From NCBI GenBank assembly GCA_002189035.1, contig NEEC01000011.1, positions 744,001-808,000 on the forward strand: 64,000 bases of DNA, read 5' to 3'. Shown in pieces: positions 23,812-36,084 of this stretch. The first letter of the stretch is position 1; each line of letters begins with the position of its first letter. The notes below the pieces were generated by a model that worked only from the letters and a program-made list of their open reading frames with translations, ran no database searches and had not been told where the DNA came from. The position numbers and the translations under genes are program-made. The stretch comes from Utricularia gibba. Lineage: Eukaryota; Streptophyta; Magnoliopsida; Lamiales; Lentibulariaceae.

Positions 23812-25357
23812 AAGGTGGAAATTCAACCATAAAGAGTTATTTGTGCTCTAAGGTTTTTAGACGATAAAAAAAGGGTTTTTATTTGCAAAAAAATTATGGG
23901 GCCGCAAATTGAAGAACTATAAAAGATAGAGGAAAAAACTATAAAAAAGAGGCAAATACCAAGAACTAATATAATGGAAGTTGATGGTACATCACCTACA
24001 ATTCAAGCCTCTTTTAATTTGCATTTATCACTATCTAGCTCCTTGGGAAAACTCAAAACAAAGACATCCACACAATTGAAGATAGATGATTTTTTCAATG
24101 CAGTGATATGAAATACAGAGCAATTCGATGACATTATTGCTATAATGTTTTGCTCAATACATCTTCCATTTCATCTTGCAATGAATCCATACTATGTTGA
24201 GGGTTTTTTTATTTTGGTATCAAGAACAATTTCATGTGAATTATATCTTTCTTAAAACACTATCATTTTATTTTACATGTTTTTTTAGTAAATTAATCTC
24301 TTGAATTGTAGGTTACAAGTCACCTGAATATAATAAGTTGAGGACTGCCTTTGTAAAAAGTGAAAGAGAGCATCTATTGAGAAAGTATTTACCACTACAC
24401 AAAGTACTTGGGACTCTTTAGGAGCAACATTGACGTGTGATGGATGGACCGATCCATAAAGAAGGCATTTGATAAATTTCATAGCTTTGAATGAGGATGG
24501 AGCAATGTTCATTAAAGCTATGAATTCTGAATCAAAATTCAATAATAGTGAGTATGTTGCTTCGTTAATTGAAGATACTATTAAAAAACTTGGTCCATCA
24601 AGGATAATACAAGTTCTTTAAGACATTGCAAAGTTGTGATGGGCTGCTAATCCAATTAATGAGAGAAAATATCCGAAGGTTTTGTTTATTTTATTGATTA
24701 TTATTTGATTTGATGATTTGTTATAATATTTTTTGCTTTTTTTTTGTAAATCAGTTATATTGTCTTTTTTTTTTTTTTTGCACATCTTTTGGACTCTTGT
24801 ATGTTGCACACTTTAAGCATTGTTCTGAAGGATGTTTGTGAACTAAAACAAAAGGATTAAATCAGGTATGATGCAAGCAAATGGATTTCTGAAGTCACAA
24901 GTAGAATGATGATGATTAATTATTTTATTACTAATCACGCATGAGGTTTTTCTTGTTCAAGAAATATTCAAAGTTTAAACTTTTGAATGTTGGTGAAACA
25001 AAGTTTGCCTCAGTTGTAATTATAATTAGAATATTTGTTTTGCTTAAAAAAGGGCTGAGGGTTTTGGTGATTATTGAGGATTGGTGTGAGTATCGAAATG
25101 ATAATGTTGTGAAAGCTAGAGAAGTGGAAGAAGTTTTGTTGAGTTATTCTTTTTGGGATTCTATTGAGTATACACTCTATTTCCCAAATCCAATCTATTA
25201 CATGTTGAGATTATGTGATACAAATAAATCAAGTTTACATTTGCTTATTGGGATGCGGGACACTGTTTATATGAAGGTTAAAAAAGCTATGTACACTTAT
25301 GAGCAAAAGAAATATGAAGTCTCTATTCCTTATCAATCAAATCCTGAAGATCTATGA
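23812..25357 (+). pseudogene. hAT transposase, DUF659 type
   Basis: The plus strand, across several frames, gives a BED-finger-like start (DQRWKFNHKE, about 23812), FDDIIAIMFCSIHLPFHLAM (about 24125-24180), then the DUF659 core GYKSPEYNKLRTAFV (24311 onwards), NEDGAMFIKAMNSESKF and LIEDTIKKLGPSRIIQV. A downstream block near 24780 matches HIFWTPCVVHTLNLVLKD. The open frame 24941-25357 (KFKLLNVGETKFAS, VKAREVEEVLLSYSFWDSIE, VYMKVKKAMYTYEQKK) is the following catalytic-domain part. The C-terminal dimerisation region is missing. The match ends at the border with plastid DNA. Confidence 0.85.
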
Positions 25358-25376
25358 ATTATTCCATGCTTGACTC

Positions 25377-25673
25377 ACCAAGCATAAAAACGATTTGCTT
25401 GTTGTGACATCATTTTAGCTGCACACATTTCTTTCTAATTTTGGTTATAGCGTCTGTAACTGCTTTAAATTTGTGGGGACAACACACCAAATAGGCATTC
25501 ACAAACAGCTATAAGAACGGGTAATGATATTCCTCCCGTAATTGTGGAGGCTCCCACAGCTATGCCATAATCCAGTGGCTGTAAACTAGAAGAAATAAAG
25601 AACCTTTATGGACTTCATCACCTGTTTAATTTTAATCTTTTTTATTGTCTAAATATTCAAAAGCTAAGACTAT
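25377..25673 (-). pseudogene. ndhK: Plastid ndhK remnant (NUPT)
   Basis: Directly downstream of ndhC on the minus strand and overlapping its end by about 10 bp, as the genuine plastid genes do. The start reads ATAGTCTTAGCTTTTGAATA (ATG changed to ATA), then ATTTAGACAATAAAAAA. After an internal deletion come the equivalents of MGACTITGGMFS (near 25555-25590) and AVIDAITKLRKK (near 25430-25460), then a CAACAAGCAAATCGTT block near 25395. ndhK encodes the NADH dehydrogenase-like complex subunit K; about half of its length is missing here. Confidence 0.8.
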
Positions 25674-25992
25674 TCCAATTCCGATGCTCTATTTCACTAT
25701 ACATAAACTGATCCCAAAATATAAATAATTGTAAAAATGAAAGCTTCTAAAAATTGGGAAACCCCCAATATATCGAAATTTACTGCCCATGGATAAAGAA
25801 AAACTGCTTCAATATAAAAAACTAGAGCAACCACATATAATGCCACCAAATTTGAAATTGGAACCAACGATGCCCCTCCCCTTGGTTCTAGAACTGATTC
25901 ATAACTAAAATCCAAAATGCCAAAATAGGAATACATCTGGATGGTATTATTAGAGATGCCTAGAAAGTGTTGTATTGATAAATCAAAAACAT
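25664..25992 (-). pseudogene. ndhC: Plastid ndhC remnant (NUPT)
   Basis: Runs from ATG at 25992 to the TAG at 25664-25666, about 330 bp against about 363 bp in plastomes. It reads MFLIYQYNTF, a stop, ASLII, then IPILAFW, a deletion, SYESVLEPRGGASL, and a long intact C-terminal half with VALVFYIEAVFLYPWAVNFD and LGVSQFLEAFIFTIIYILGS. ndhC is the small membrane subunit 3 of the plastid NDH complex. The 180 bp upstream may be the plastid ndhC-trnV spacer. Confidence 0.9.
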
Positions 25993-26172
25993 AGACAAAG
26001 TCCTTTGAACTTCAAAAATAGAATATGCAGGATTGGACTAGTTGAATTCAAGTAGTAAACTCATTCAAAATAATTGAGTTAAAAAAAGAATCATTTATGA
26101 TTATATTATGAATGCATTAGTTTCAGAATTCATGTTATTCTATATAATTTTTTAAATTTGTTATTGTACATA

Positions 26173-26417
26173 GGCCATGTTTGGTTGACTAGTTTGGATA
26201 GGTTTGAATGGGTATCAAATATATTTGTGTGTTTCAAGTGTTTGGGACAACGGTTTATTAAACCCATAGAAAAACAAAAACCTGAGATTTGCTTTGCACA
26301 ACGGAAAAATAGAACCTAAAGGGAAGGTGGGTAAAAATATTTCTTTTCAACTAAATCCATACATAACCCTTAATAAACAAAACCTCTTCATTTCTTTCCT
26401 TTTAACCAAACAGGGCC
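26173..26417. mobile_element. MITE with GGCC(A/C)TGTTTGGTT termini, 245 bp
   Basis: Left end GGCCATGTTTGGTTG and right end AACCAAACAGGGCC form an inverted repeat. The flanks are ATA and TTA, compatible with a mutated 3-bp duplication as made by PIF/Harbinger Tourist-type elements. No coding capacity. It sits in or beside the plastid spacer upstream of ndhC. Confidence 0.75.
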
Positions 26418-26689
26418 TTAAGGTTACTTCTTGCAATTGTTGGGAAATGCTCATTATTGGGTGTTAAAATCTTATGTATTGGTAGTGTGCGTACATTAAC
26501 TCATTTCCCGATTAAGTTTGCCATAGATTTTATTGCTTGAGAATTGATTATTGTAGTTGGTGGTGTGATTGTTGAAAGATGGAGGTATGTAATTTTTTTA
26601 CTTTTCTTTACTTTTTACATAAGTTTGTGATATATTTGCTATTCATAAAATTTTATCTTATCCACATGATGTATTTTCAGAAAAAATAG

Positions 26690-27410
26690 ATATTGCCAGT
26701 TGATGGTGACGTTGCCATTAATTTGGATTTACATCTAGATGACCCTCAATATCATGAAAGGGATGATGATATCCCTCAATTGAAACAATGCTTATCTCAA
26801 GATGCATCACCTTCCAACATGGTGGAATCAATCTAATGTAATTTGAAAAAATCAGGTTTGGTTGATGTTAAGGACATTTGCACTATTTACTGTAATGAAA
26901 ACTAAGGTTGTACTAAACATGTTTTGTTGTGAGTAGTTTAACTTGAGATTTTATGAAGTTATGTTGATTACTAAAAAACATATATATTGCTTTTAGATTT
27001 TGTGGTGAAGCTTTGCATTTCTTGGACAAAGTACAAGCAAAAAGAGCTATGAAAGATTATGCTGTACAACATTGTTTTAGTCTGTTGTGGATAAAAAGTG
27101 AAAATTATCGTCTTGTGTGAAAAGACGAAGATGAGAAGAAAAAGTGCAAGTTTTATGTATATATTGCAAAGAGGAAAAAATTGTTCCATAGAATGTAAAA
27201 ACTTTTGTTGACCATGATAATCATTGCTTTTCTATTGTAAACGATAGTGTCATACGAGTGACTACATACTATAAGGATTTAGAATCCATTTTGTTGATGA
27301 TCCTTGTTGATCGTTACTAAAGATGGTATCCTATGTTTCTGAAAAAAATGTGAGTCCAAGGTGTCGGTACATAAGCTACGTAGAGCACACATCAAGGTAT
27401 ATGAACATAC
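26690..27410 (+). pseudogene. Mutator-like (MULE) transposase N-terminal remnant
   Basis: An acidic stretch (VAINLDLHLDDPQYHE...) at about 26700-26830 is followed at 26985-27260 by frames matching the MuDR N-terminal domain: AVRDYAVQHCFSL-like text, then a charged Lys-rich stretch, then VKTFVDHDNHC. Text at 27255-27400 fits the following VTxxW...DP and VSxxKxxRA blocks of MULE proteins. The DDE catalytic domain and SWIM finger were not seen, so only the N-terminal third survives. Confidence 0.65.
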
Positions 27411-29509
27411 TGCATATTCACACTTTGTGAATACTTGTTTTTAATTTATATCTAATTATTACTTTTGATTTCATTTACAATGTGTTAAAATTGTATCATA
27501 CTTATAGATGATTGAAGACTTGTTTAAAAAGGATGATGTGGTGCAATTTGTTAAACAGCTGGATATTCCATCAGCCAAATGCAAAGGACACACTTACATG
27601 GCATGGGCACGCATGACCAAGAACTTTGAAGGATATAAATGAACTCATCCAAAATAAAAATGATTGTGAAAAGATACTTGTTAGATTAACCTTCCTCATG
27701 GATTTATTTTTGTATCATCATAAGATTATTAAAAATGCAAAAGGATTGAAAAGGTCATTAAAAATGAATGTGAGTTCTGTATTTTAAAATATCTCTTGTT
27801 ATTACATCATACATTATTAATGAGCTTTCATATGTCAATGAATAAGATATAAAAAATTAATGTAGTCTTATCATACTCATAAGTTACTCAAATTTAATTC
27901 ACTAATACATGTATTTAATGTATATCAATTTTTTTTACATGTGTCATCATTGAAAATCAAATATTAGAATTTATAGCAAATCATGGTAAAATAGGAAAAA
28001 AAAAAAACAAATCGAGGGCTAGTATGTAACAATTTTAAAAAATTAGCAATATTAACAATGACCTTTGTTATGTTTTAAAATTTTTGTGGTTTAATTTGAA
28101 TGATATTGTGAATGAGATGTAAGTTTTATAACTTTACAAACTCATTTCTATATTTTTCAAAGTTTTGAGGTTTGTTTTAAGAGTTTACTAAATTACTAAA
28201 TGTTATTTGCAAGTTTTTAAAAACGGGATCTAAAATATTATCAACTTTTAAAGTTGAAGTTTTTTTTAATGAGATATTTTTATATATAAAAATAGATTAA
28301 ATCAATGATTTAGTTCATCCTAATTTTTAATGACAATTTTTCTTAATATTAATAGCAATAATTCCAGAATCGCCAAGTAATTCTCACAAGAATCGTGGTA
28401 TGCAATCTATGTGGAAAAGTTAGACTAAAATTGTAGAAAAAAAAAGAACACATGATAGATTTTTAGACACTATCAAAGCAATCAGTCAAGAATGATAAGA
28501 CTTTGGGAGAAGAGATAGAAACACATAAAAAAACAAAAAATGATTACCAAGTATAATAAATGTCAAAAGATGAAGACAAATAAAAAAAAAGGGGAATATA
28601 TTTTTAAATAATCCCCAAAAATATTATCAAAGAGTAAGGAATTTCTGGAGTTTTAAACTATACACACTAGACCATTCACATACTAGAGGAGGAGAAACCG
28701 AGAGGAAGAAGAGGAAGCGATTTCAACTCAGAGGAAGATTTAGGAAATAGTTTTTAGGCAATACTGATCCTTGTTAAAAATAATATCCTTAAAGCATAAC
28801 TTGATATACCTTAATCTATGAGATTTGAATATTTTATTTTATATTGGATATTTTAATTTCTTGAATATTACTATGAACTTATTTTTATTTTTATTCCATG
28901 AAGTGATCTTGTTTCATTTAGGTATGAATAGCTAAGCATCATATATGGCACCTTTGAAAAGAAGTTGAAATTTATAAAACGCTAGTTAAGTTTCGAAGTT
29001 GTGTGTGTTTTTTTACTTAATATTATAGGATAGTTCTAGAAGCAAAAGAAGGAAAAAATACCCAACTTAAAGGTAGAGTTGGAAGAAGGAAAAAGTAAAA
29101 ATAATACACCGGAGAGTGATGGATCATCTATATTCAAGTTAGTTCACTTTGAATTAATAACATAGTTTTTATTGCTTTGTTGATTGATCTATAATTCCTT
29201 AAAAAATTCTTATTCTTTCCTTAAAAGTAAAATATCTCTTGTCTTCATTCTTGGCATTCATGATCTCATCATCCTAGGTCTCCACTGTTTTGATTTTTCG
29301 CAAAATTGGTCCCTATTAGGGTTTATATTCATTTTTTTCACAACGGTAATCTCTTGGAAAAATCATCACTGTCCATCTGTTCACCATCGCCACCGCACAT
29401 CAACGTTTGCCATCGCTTGCTATTGTGCTGCATCCATCACCGGTCGAATGTCATCAAGCCCACCTATTGCGTTGTGGGTGTCATGGCCGTCGTGCATACA
29501 TACATGTGG
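27411..29509. other. Unassigned, AT-rich with long A/T runs
   Basis: A possible coding patch at 27510-27640 (IEDLFKKDDVVQFVKQLD) has no recognised family. The stretch at 29340-29480 is C-rich and resembles the flank of repeat D copy 1. Nothing else could be assigned. Confidence 0.4.
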
Positions 29510-29666
29510 CAAGTGTTAAAAGTGATCCAAAGTATGCATTCCACATGGTGATTGAGCATGACCGAGGATGTGTTAGGTAGGGCTAATTTGGATGTGAGGG
29601 TATAGGCTTTCCCAGTATCCATATAATTGAGTGTCTTTCTGAGCATGAATACAAGCTTTTCTTTTC
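29510..29666 (+). repeat. Dispersed repeat D, copy 2
   Basis: Partner of 22568-22722, same orientation, about three quarters identical by eye. Neither copy shows terminal repeats. Confidence 0.65.
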
Positions 29667-30333
29667 TATGGAGGGCATTTTCATTTAGTACTCGACTTGG
29701 AATTAGTTGAGTTGTGCACAACGAAAATGTATTCTGTTAAGTATCATATTTTAAGTCATTTTCTATGTTTAAATATAATTAAAATGATTTAATTAAGAAT
29801 ATATAATATAAATTTAAGCTTTTATTTAAATTAAGATAATTATCTTAATTAATGTGTTTTATCTATTAATTTAGTTTTTTTTTAAGTTTTTTAGAGATGA
29901 ACACGTGATAGGAAGAGAAGAAGGAAGGATCATAAAGCGATAAAATAGACTTCTGAATGATATTCTCATTAATTTTCAGAAGAATTCAAATACCAAACGA
30001 TGAACCTTGATGTGCAGAAGATATCATTAATATGGCAATATCATTGTAGGAGGTCTCCTGCAAGTCATTCAACATTACAACAGAATTAGAAGGACATGAA
30101 ATTCTGATAGGAGATACTTTCATTCTTATTTTATGTTATACTTTGTTTATCTCTTTAGAGTATTTTCCTCTACATCGTCTCTATAACTTTGATTTCATTT
30201 CCTTGTTTTGCATGATTGTTCACAACTAAAAACTCTAACTTATGGGTTGGGAGACTCCCAATGCTTTGTTAATTAACCTTCACTTGATCTTTGAATTTGA
30301 TTAGGGTTCGTATGTCTCCGGCGATTACATTAC
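29667..30333. other. Unassigned spacer
   Basis: No features recognised. The last five bases (ATTAC) are one half of the target duplication of LTR B2. Confidence 0.4.
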
Positions 30334-32900
30334 TGATAAATGAGAAATTAGCAATGTCGTTAAATTACAAATTTCTCCTATCAAATAAATTTATAACCTA
30401 ACACACATTCAAACATAATACAATTATGAACATAGTGATTAGGGTCGAACACGAAGAGTAGGTACTGTTAGTGTATGTGTTCTAGAGATAATCAACTCAT
30501 TGGCAAATCTTATCTTTTGATATTTACTTTGAATTGTGATCAAATTTATATCATTGATAAAATCCTCTACTTGATCTATGTGCTATAGAAATTATAATGA
30601 GATCATAATGTGAGATTCTTCAAGCACTCATGATCAAGTTAAAAACTCCCTGGCTAGAGTGTTTGTGAAATGAGGATATCACAAATACGGATAAGCTGGC
30701 ACACATTGAGTTCCCTAAACTGTTTAGGCAATGGTTCTCACAATTGACGTAATGAGATTACTAGAATCTATGTGTGGGTGTCGATTAGGGAATCGATTCA
30801 CTGGATGACTCATCTTCGAGATGCTACTATAGGAAGCTAACCAAGTATCAGTAGCAAGATCTCGAATATGACAGCCGTGCAAGTAAGCTTAGACTTGAGG
30901 TCAACAAAGTTATCTTGATCTTAAGCTCACATTTTCGCTCATTACTAATGGGAGCTTAACCATGGATTGCCTAGTATGGATGAGTAGGGATGTGACTCCT
31001 TAAGGTTGGAGATAGTTGATTGATCAATAAAGGATTCATCACTCATGTTAGCGATAAGATCATATCTCAAGTGATTGCATCAAAGACTAACAGTAAGTCC
31101 TGGGCCCAGGGTAATGACACTCGACTTGTTTGAGTAGGTCATTGAGTGTTAGTGATTGAATGCAATTATAAGTTCGATACATCAGAAAGACACACACCCA
31201 TGTTCTGGTATCGAATGAGATATAAGTATGATGAAAACTGTTCATTGCATAGTGGCTGGTCATGGAAAGGCTCAATCAGTTCACCTGATTATTCTTTAAT
31301 CTTGGGGATCATGATATGTTGCTAGACATCACTCATGATCGATAATGATGGATTTGATTAATTAAGAGTTAATTAATAAATCCATTATTACGGCCTTGAT
31401 TGAGAAAACCTATAGGGTCACACACAATAGTGGAGTCAGTCATCGATATAAAATAGAATGACACAATTACATGAGATGTAATTGGTAAAGTGGATAAATT
31501 AAATAGAGAATTATTTTGAGATTAATATTGATTAAATTCAAAATAAAAGATCTCATATAGATATGATTTGGTATGTCACAAAATATCTATAAAAAAGATT
31601 TAGATCTTGAGATCTGCTCCAAGGTCTTCGTGCTCTCTGAGACTAATCCACAAGGAGGCGTTTTTCTCTATTAGCACCTAAGAAATTCGACCAGCATTCA
31701 AGAGCCTTGAGAAGGTTATCGACGGAGTGCTCCACGTGTGGATACCATAGAGGCCGTCTGCTATTGGCGGTGGGTGAACAACGGAGTCATCTGAAAAGTA
31801 CTTTGAACATCCATATGTCTGATGTATACCGTATTCCAAGATCTGCGTTGGGGGTTTCTCAAAATTTTTAAAATTCCGCTGCTTTTGAGACATACGATAT
31901 CTACGAGAAACCCAACAGGTACTTGCCATATGATTAGTCAATACATACAATCAGTGTCACGTTGGTAAATTTGGTCTTCACTAGGACTAAGACAGATCTA
32001 CGATGGGATGCGGTAAAGAAAAGTAATAAACTTTGGAATTAGGTTGTTTCTAAGATGAAATGGGTGATGCCTTGAAACTTCTAGGAGATGTATGCTTATC
32101 ACTAAACAAGTTCTCATAAACCATAAATCAAACAACTAATATATAAGGTCTTGGTCTACCCGGACTCTTGTTTTCCCCTTAATCTTTGGTCTATCTCTAA
32201 TTAGCGGTGTTAAGTTGGGTTTCATTTCTTCTCCCTCTTGGATCTATCCTAGCTTGTTAAGAAAGTGATGTTACTTATGGTTGATTAGGTTTAAAGATTG
32301 ATTAGCATATTTCTCCCCTTTAACCCTAAGGCACCCCTAAGTACTTAGCCATTCATGCTTAAAATAAACGAAAATAGAAAAGAAAACATCATCAACATTG
32401 TACTCATCTCACACTCTACTATTATAAAATAAATAAACATGGAATTTAAAAGTTCAACAGAAAGCTAGAAATGTCGTTAATTACTCTTAGCTAAGAGTAA
32501 TATTCTTTGGAAAATAAAAAATAATCTTAAAACATCAACTTTGTTCCTGTTTGTCTTCCTCCTTCTTCCCCCTCCCAGAAAGCTATGTCGTGTGTCTCCA
32601 ATGGGGGAAATATTTTTCTCTCTCCATCTTGTCCCTTTTTTGTCCAAAATCTCACTTTTCATCTCCTTCGATTTTGTGTGTACTCTTTTTCAGACTTCTG
32701 CCTCATCCTCTGCCCCTATACTATTCATATCCGGTTCCTTGGGATTTGTGTTGTGACATATGCTACATTGCCCAACTAAGACTAAAATAACACAACTATG
32801 ATACTATATGCAAAAATATAGAACTGAGCAGTAAAACTTAATTTTTGTACCACAATATGAGTCATTTCCTTATAGTCAATCACTCAAAAATGTGTTATCA
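30334..32900. mobile_element. Solo LTR family B, copy B2, split by LTR A1
   Basis: Begins TGATAAATGAGAAATT at 30334 and ends AAATGTGTTATCA at 32900, with TGATAA/TTATCA inverted ends. It is flanked by ATTAC (30329-30333) and ATTAT (32901-32905), a 5-bp duplication with one change. Removing the A1 insertion leaves about 1.1 kb. B1 (41671-43035) shares the ATCAAATAAATTTATAA block near its start and the ending. No internal coding region or second LTR is present, so this is a solo LTR left by recombination. Confidence 0.85.
30466..31917. mobile_element. Solo LTR family A, copy A1, 1452 bp
   Basis: Starts TGTTAGTGTATGTGTTC and ends GAGAAACCCAACA, with TG/CA termini. It is flanked on both sides by GGTAC (30461-30465 and 31918-31922), a perfect 5-bp target duplication inside LTR B2. 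It is reverse-complementary to A2 at 12636-14048. Which strand is the LTR sense strand is not settled, since both ends fit TG/CA. Confidence 0.9.
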
Positions 32901-33779
32901 ATTATAGTCTTTCTATAACAATCTCATATTCAAGATTCATGGTTAGCTGGTTACTGCTTACAAGTTTTGAAAATGAGTAAGTTGGAAAGCACAACTCACA
33001 CCCTTTTGGTTTGAGAGAGATAAAGTTTTATTTACAACTGTATTTCAGAATCAATAGATAGATAGTGATCTCATATCTGTACTCATTAGGTCATTGGTAA
33101 CACTTGGGCATAATGATGGCTGGAGCTGTTATCTTCACAATCATCCAAGAGGGAGCATCATCAAACAATTCTCATACCTCCTTGCAAGATAGTGTAAGAG
33201 AAGGAAGATAATTACTTATTCACGTAACCGAGTATTCGCGTGGAGTTGATAAGAGTGGAGACTTAACAAACATCGCTGGACAAAATTTCAATCCCATTAG
33301 CATCTCTCCATTTAAAGTTTATTATTTAAGTTCATTTCTATTATTGTCCTATGGTTTTCTTACTAAAGTTTCATTATATATGTTTCTACTACCTCTAACT
33401 TTTACCAAACCATTTATTAATTATGATAGTTGTAATCAATGTAAGCTTCACCATTGCATAGAAAATTAACTCCATGTGATCAACACATGTACTACGCATT
33501 TTATGTTTTACGGGTTAAAAATCTTTTAAAATTTGTTGTGTAACCACATGCATCATATTTGATTTCTAATATTTATGGTTCATAACTCTGAGATTTTTAT
33601 ATTTGCATTGCAATTGAAAGACAGAGACTGTAGTACAAAGAATAATATACAATTATTCTTATCACATTGTTCTGTGTATATTTTATAAAACACAGAATAA
33701 TTGTTCTTATTACATTGTATAATTTTACTAATCAATTTATGTTTTGTATTCAGAATATGAAAAAAAACGAGAATTGATT
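32901..33779. other. Unassigned spacer
   Basis: Held between LTR B2 and the TTF-hAT remnant. The stretch at about 33050-33250 has faint resemblance to the 3' part of plastid rbcL, too weak to annotate. The AATAATTGTTCTTAT text near 33650-33720 is locally repeated. Confidence 0.4.
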
Positions 33780-35400
33780 CTTATTTCAAAAGAATAAACG
33801 ATGAAGTAGTAAATGCACAACAAAATACAGGTGCTGAAGTATGAAGAGCTTATTTAAAATTGGGCCCTATGCAATCAAATTTGAATGAGTATAAGCGAGA
33901 CGGTTCTGATGTTTTTACTGTGAGTGGATCTGATGTTAACAGTGATAAGAATTGCTACTTCTTGGCACACATAGGCTCTCATGGGTGGTTCTGCTAGAGT
34001 TAACAATATTGTGATAATATTTGGAGAATATTATTCATGTATACAGCAATGAAGAAAGAGAAAGAAATTATCTGGGTTTGAAAGTCTCAATTGCTGTAGT
34101 GAGATGTCTTACATTTCATGGTTATGTTTTACAAGGAAATAGTGAAACAGATGCATCTAGAATTCTAGAAAACTTTCTAGCCAAATTTAATTTTGAAGTT
34201 GAAATGGTAGTTTTCGAAAATGCTCTTTATGCTTCAAAATATACATCTTCTGATATTTAGAAAGAAATTATAAGGATTTTATGCATCAATGGTACGAAAG
34301 CATAATCGTGATGAGATTGGTGATTCTAAATTTGTCATTATTGTTGCTGAAACTTGTGATGATATAAAAAGAAAACATATGTCTTGCAGGAACGGTTTTT
34401 TGACTTGGTGCATGGTGAAAATACTAGAGATTCTACATTGGAAAAATAATTATGTTCTGTTCCTAAGAGACATTCTTTTGATATTCAGAATTTACGTGAT
34501 CAATGATATGATGGAGATAGTAATATAAAAGGAGAGTTGAATGAGTTGCAAGCAATGATCTCAGAAAATATCATTATGCATATTATGTTCATTGATATGC
34601 TCATCGTTTACAGTCTGCTATACTTGCAGCTTCAAAAAAGGTACGGCCTATGTCTCAATTTTTTCAAAAGCTCAGTTTTATCATAATATTACAGGCAGGC
34701 TCTTCTGCAAAAAGATGTGATGGACTATGGAATGCTCAAGTTCTTGAGTTGGCTCACTTAATAAGTATGACCTTTCAACATTTGAGGAGCAAACCAAATT
34801 AAATCGTTGCAACAATCCGATGATACTAGGTGGGTTTCTAACTTCAATTCTATTTCTAGCCTTATGCAAATGTTTAATGCAACTGCTTCGATTTTAAAGA
34901 ACATATGTGCTGATGCATCTTTTAATGAAATTCGAAGTGATGGAGAAAATATATATGGTTATTTATTTTCTTTTGACTTCGTATTCATTTGTTTGATAGC
35001 GAAGTATTAGCAACTTTGTGAGACTCACCATGTTAGTATTCTAAAAATGGATGATATTTACATTCTTTGAAGAGGACATGCACGTCGTCATTTAATAGAT
35101 TTACCAATGCACATTATTATCGACTAGAGATCTTTTAGATTACAATTGACACACAACTATAAGAGTTGCATTGTAAGTTCAATAAAAATGTTATTGATCT
35201 TATGTCTTTTATGGTTACTTTAGTTCCAAGAAATGGTTTCAAGAATTTAATGCTAGTGAGATATCTCATCAACTGAATTATTTACTTACTTTCAATCAGT
35301 CACTTCAATCAAGCTATTTTGAAAGTTTCAAGTGGATGAAAGGATTTTAAGAAAATATTCCATTATAGACAATCTGATCTATCTTATCAAAAATATTGTA
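33780..35400 (+). pseudogene. hAT transposase, TTF zinc-finger / ZMYM1-like type (copy 1)
   Basis: In shifting frames on the plus strand: RAYLKLGPMQ (TTF start, about 33860), then RNYLGLKVSIAVVRCLTFHG (34075 onwards), ILENFLAKFNFEVEMVVFEN, SKYTSSDI, VRKHNRDEIGDSKFVIIVAE, YAYYVHCFAHRLQ-like text at about 34565-34615, ASKKVRPMSQFF, and DDTRWVSNFNSISSLMQMFN followed by YLFSFDFVFICL. This is the order of plant TTF-type zinc-finger proteins with a HAT dimerisation region. The core between 35110 and 35260 (ITIDTQL..LH..FNKNVIDLMS) also fits. The final dimerisation block is absent. Confidence 0.85.
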
Positions 35401-35844
35401 TAGAATACTTTAGCACATCAGGTGTGCCTTTACTCATCACTAAGAGGACTAATATACCCTTCTCTTGAGAAGTGTAGTCGTCGTGGTTTTCCACATCATG
35501 TCACGAGAGATCGCAATTATTCAAGTGACTAGAAGTTGGGCAGTGAAGGTCCGCTCTGTTGCCACTGTAGGAACCTTCTCCCAGAGGCCTTTGCACTGTC
35601 TCTTTACCTCTATATGGCATTCCACAAACCATTCCCCACTCGAGGAATGATCTTGGGCTAGACTCTTGCTAGTTAGAGCCTTTTTCCATACTTGCCAACA
35701 AGCTAGGATCGTGCCAGAATAGACAATAACGAGAAGTAACCTTACCTTTCTCTTGTTGGGCTCTTTACTTCCATTGGACAATGATTTCGTAGAAGCATTC
35801 AAACCCTGGATCATAACCTTCATCTTGGAAGATCAAATATATAA
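35401..35844. other. Unassigned, relatively G+C-rich segment
   Basis: Holds a 100-codon minus frame (35521-35823) of unknown family. It lies between the hAT remnant and a copia LTR end, so it may be retroelement leader or LTR sequence. Confidence 0.35.
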
Positions 35845-35955
35845 GAAATTGTAGATTATAAGTAATCAGTTGGACCTAATCTTTTTTATTGTGATTCACG
35901 TTTCTTGTGTATTTAGATTTCATGTATACACTCGCCTGACTTATCGGATCCTGAA
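35845..35955 (+). repeat. Copia LTR-end fragment, partner of 12500-12612
   Basis: Shares CCTAATCTTTTTTATTGTGA-like text and CTTATCGGATCCTGAATTTC with the 12.5-kb copy. After it the primer-binding site is degenerate (GAAGTACCATG). Confidence 0.5.
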
Positions 35956-36084
35956 TTTCAGAAGTACCATGCAACTTCTCACACACATTTATGCATGTCA
36001 GCCGTAGCATTTGTTCTTACTTTGCAAATTTTACAGTTCACGCTTCTCTTTTCGTTTCTATTCCATTCGGCCAATTTTCAACAC

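Noticed and set aside
24285-24542. 85-codon minus-strand ORF
   Set aside because: It is antisense to the DUF659 transposase, whose protein motifs are on the plus strand.
25697-25936. Small membrane protein gene
   Set aside because: The product is the C-terminal part of plastid NdhC, with stops upstream, so it is a plastid-derived pseudogene.
29184-29551. Overlapping His/Ser/Cys-rich ORFs
   Set aside because: They overlap the flank of dispersed repeat D and lack a recognisable domain or consistent frame.
32541-32790. Overlapping plus-strand ORFs with hydrophobic products; similar frames at 14643 and 42493
   Set aside because: They fall at equivalent pyrimidine-rich positions of family-B LTR copies, are not conserved in frame, and are explained by LTR composition.
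33050-33250. Faint similarity to the 3' end of plastid rbcL, at the position the plastid order predicts
   Set aside because: By-eye identity over the best 30-bp stretches is only about one half, with several gaps needed. A local alignment against rbcL would decide; I do not annotate it.
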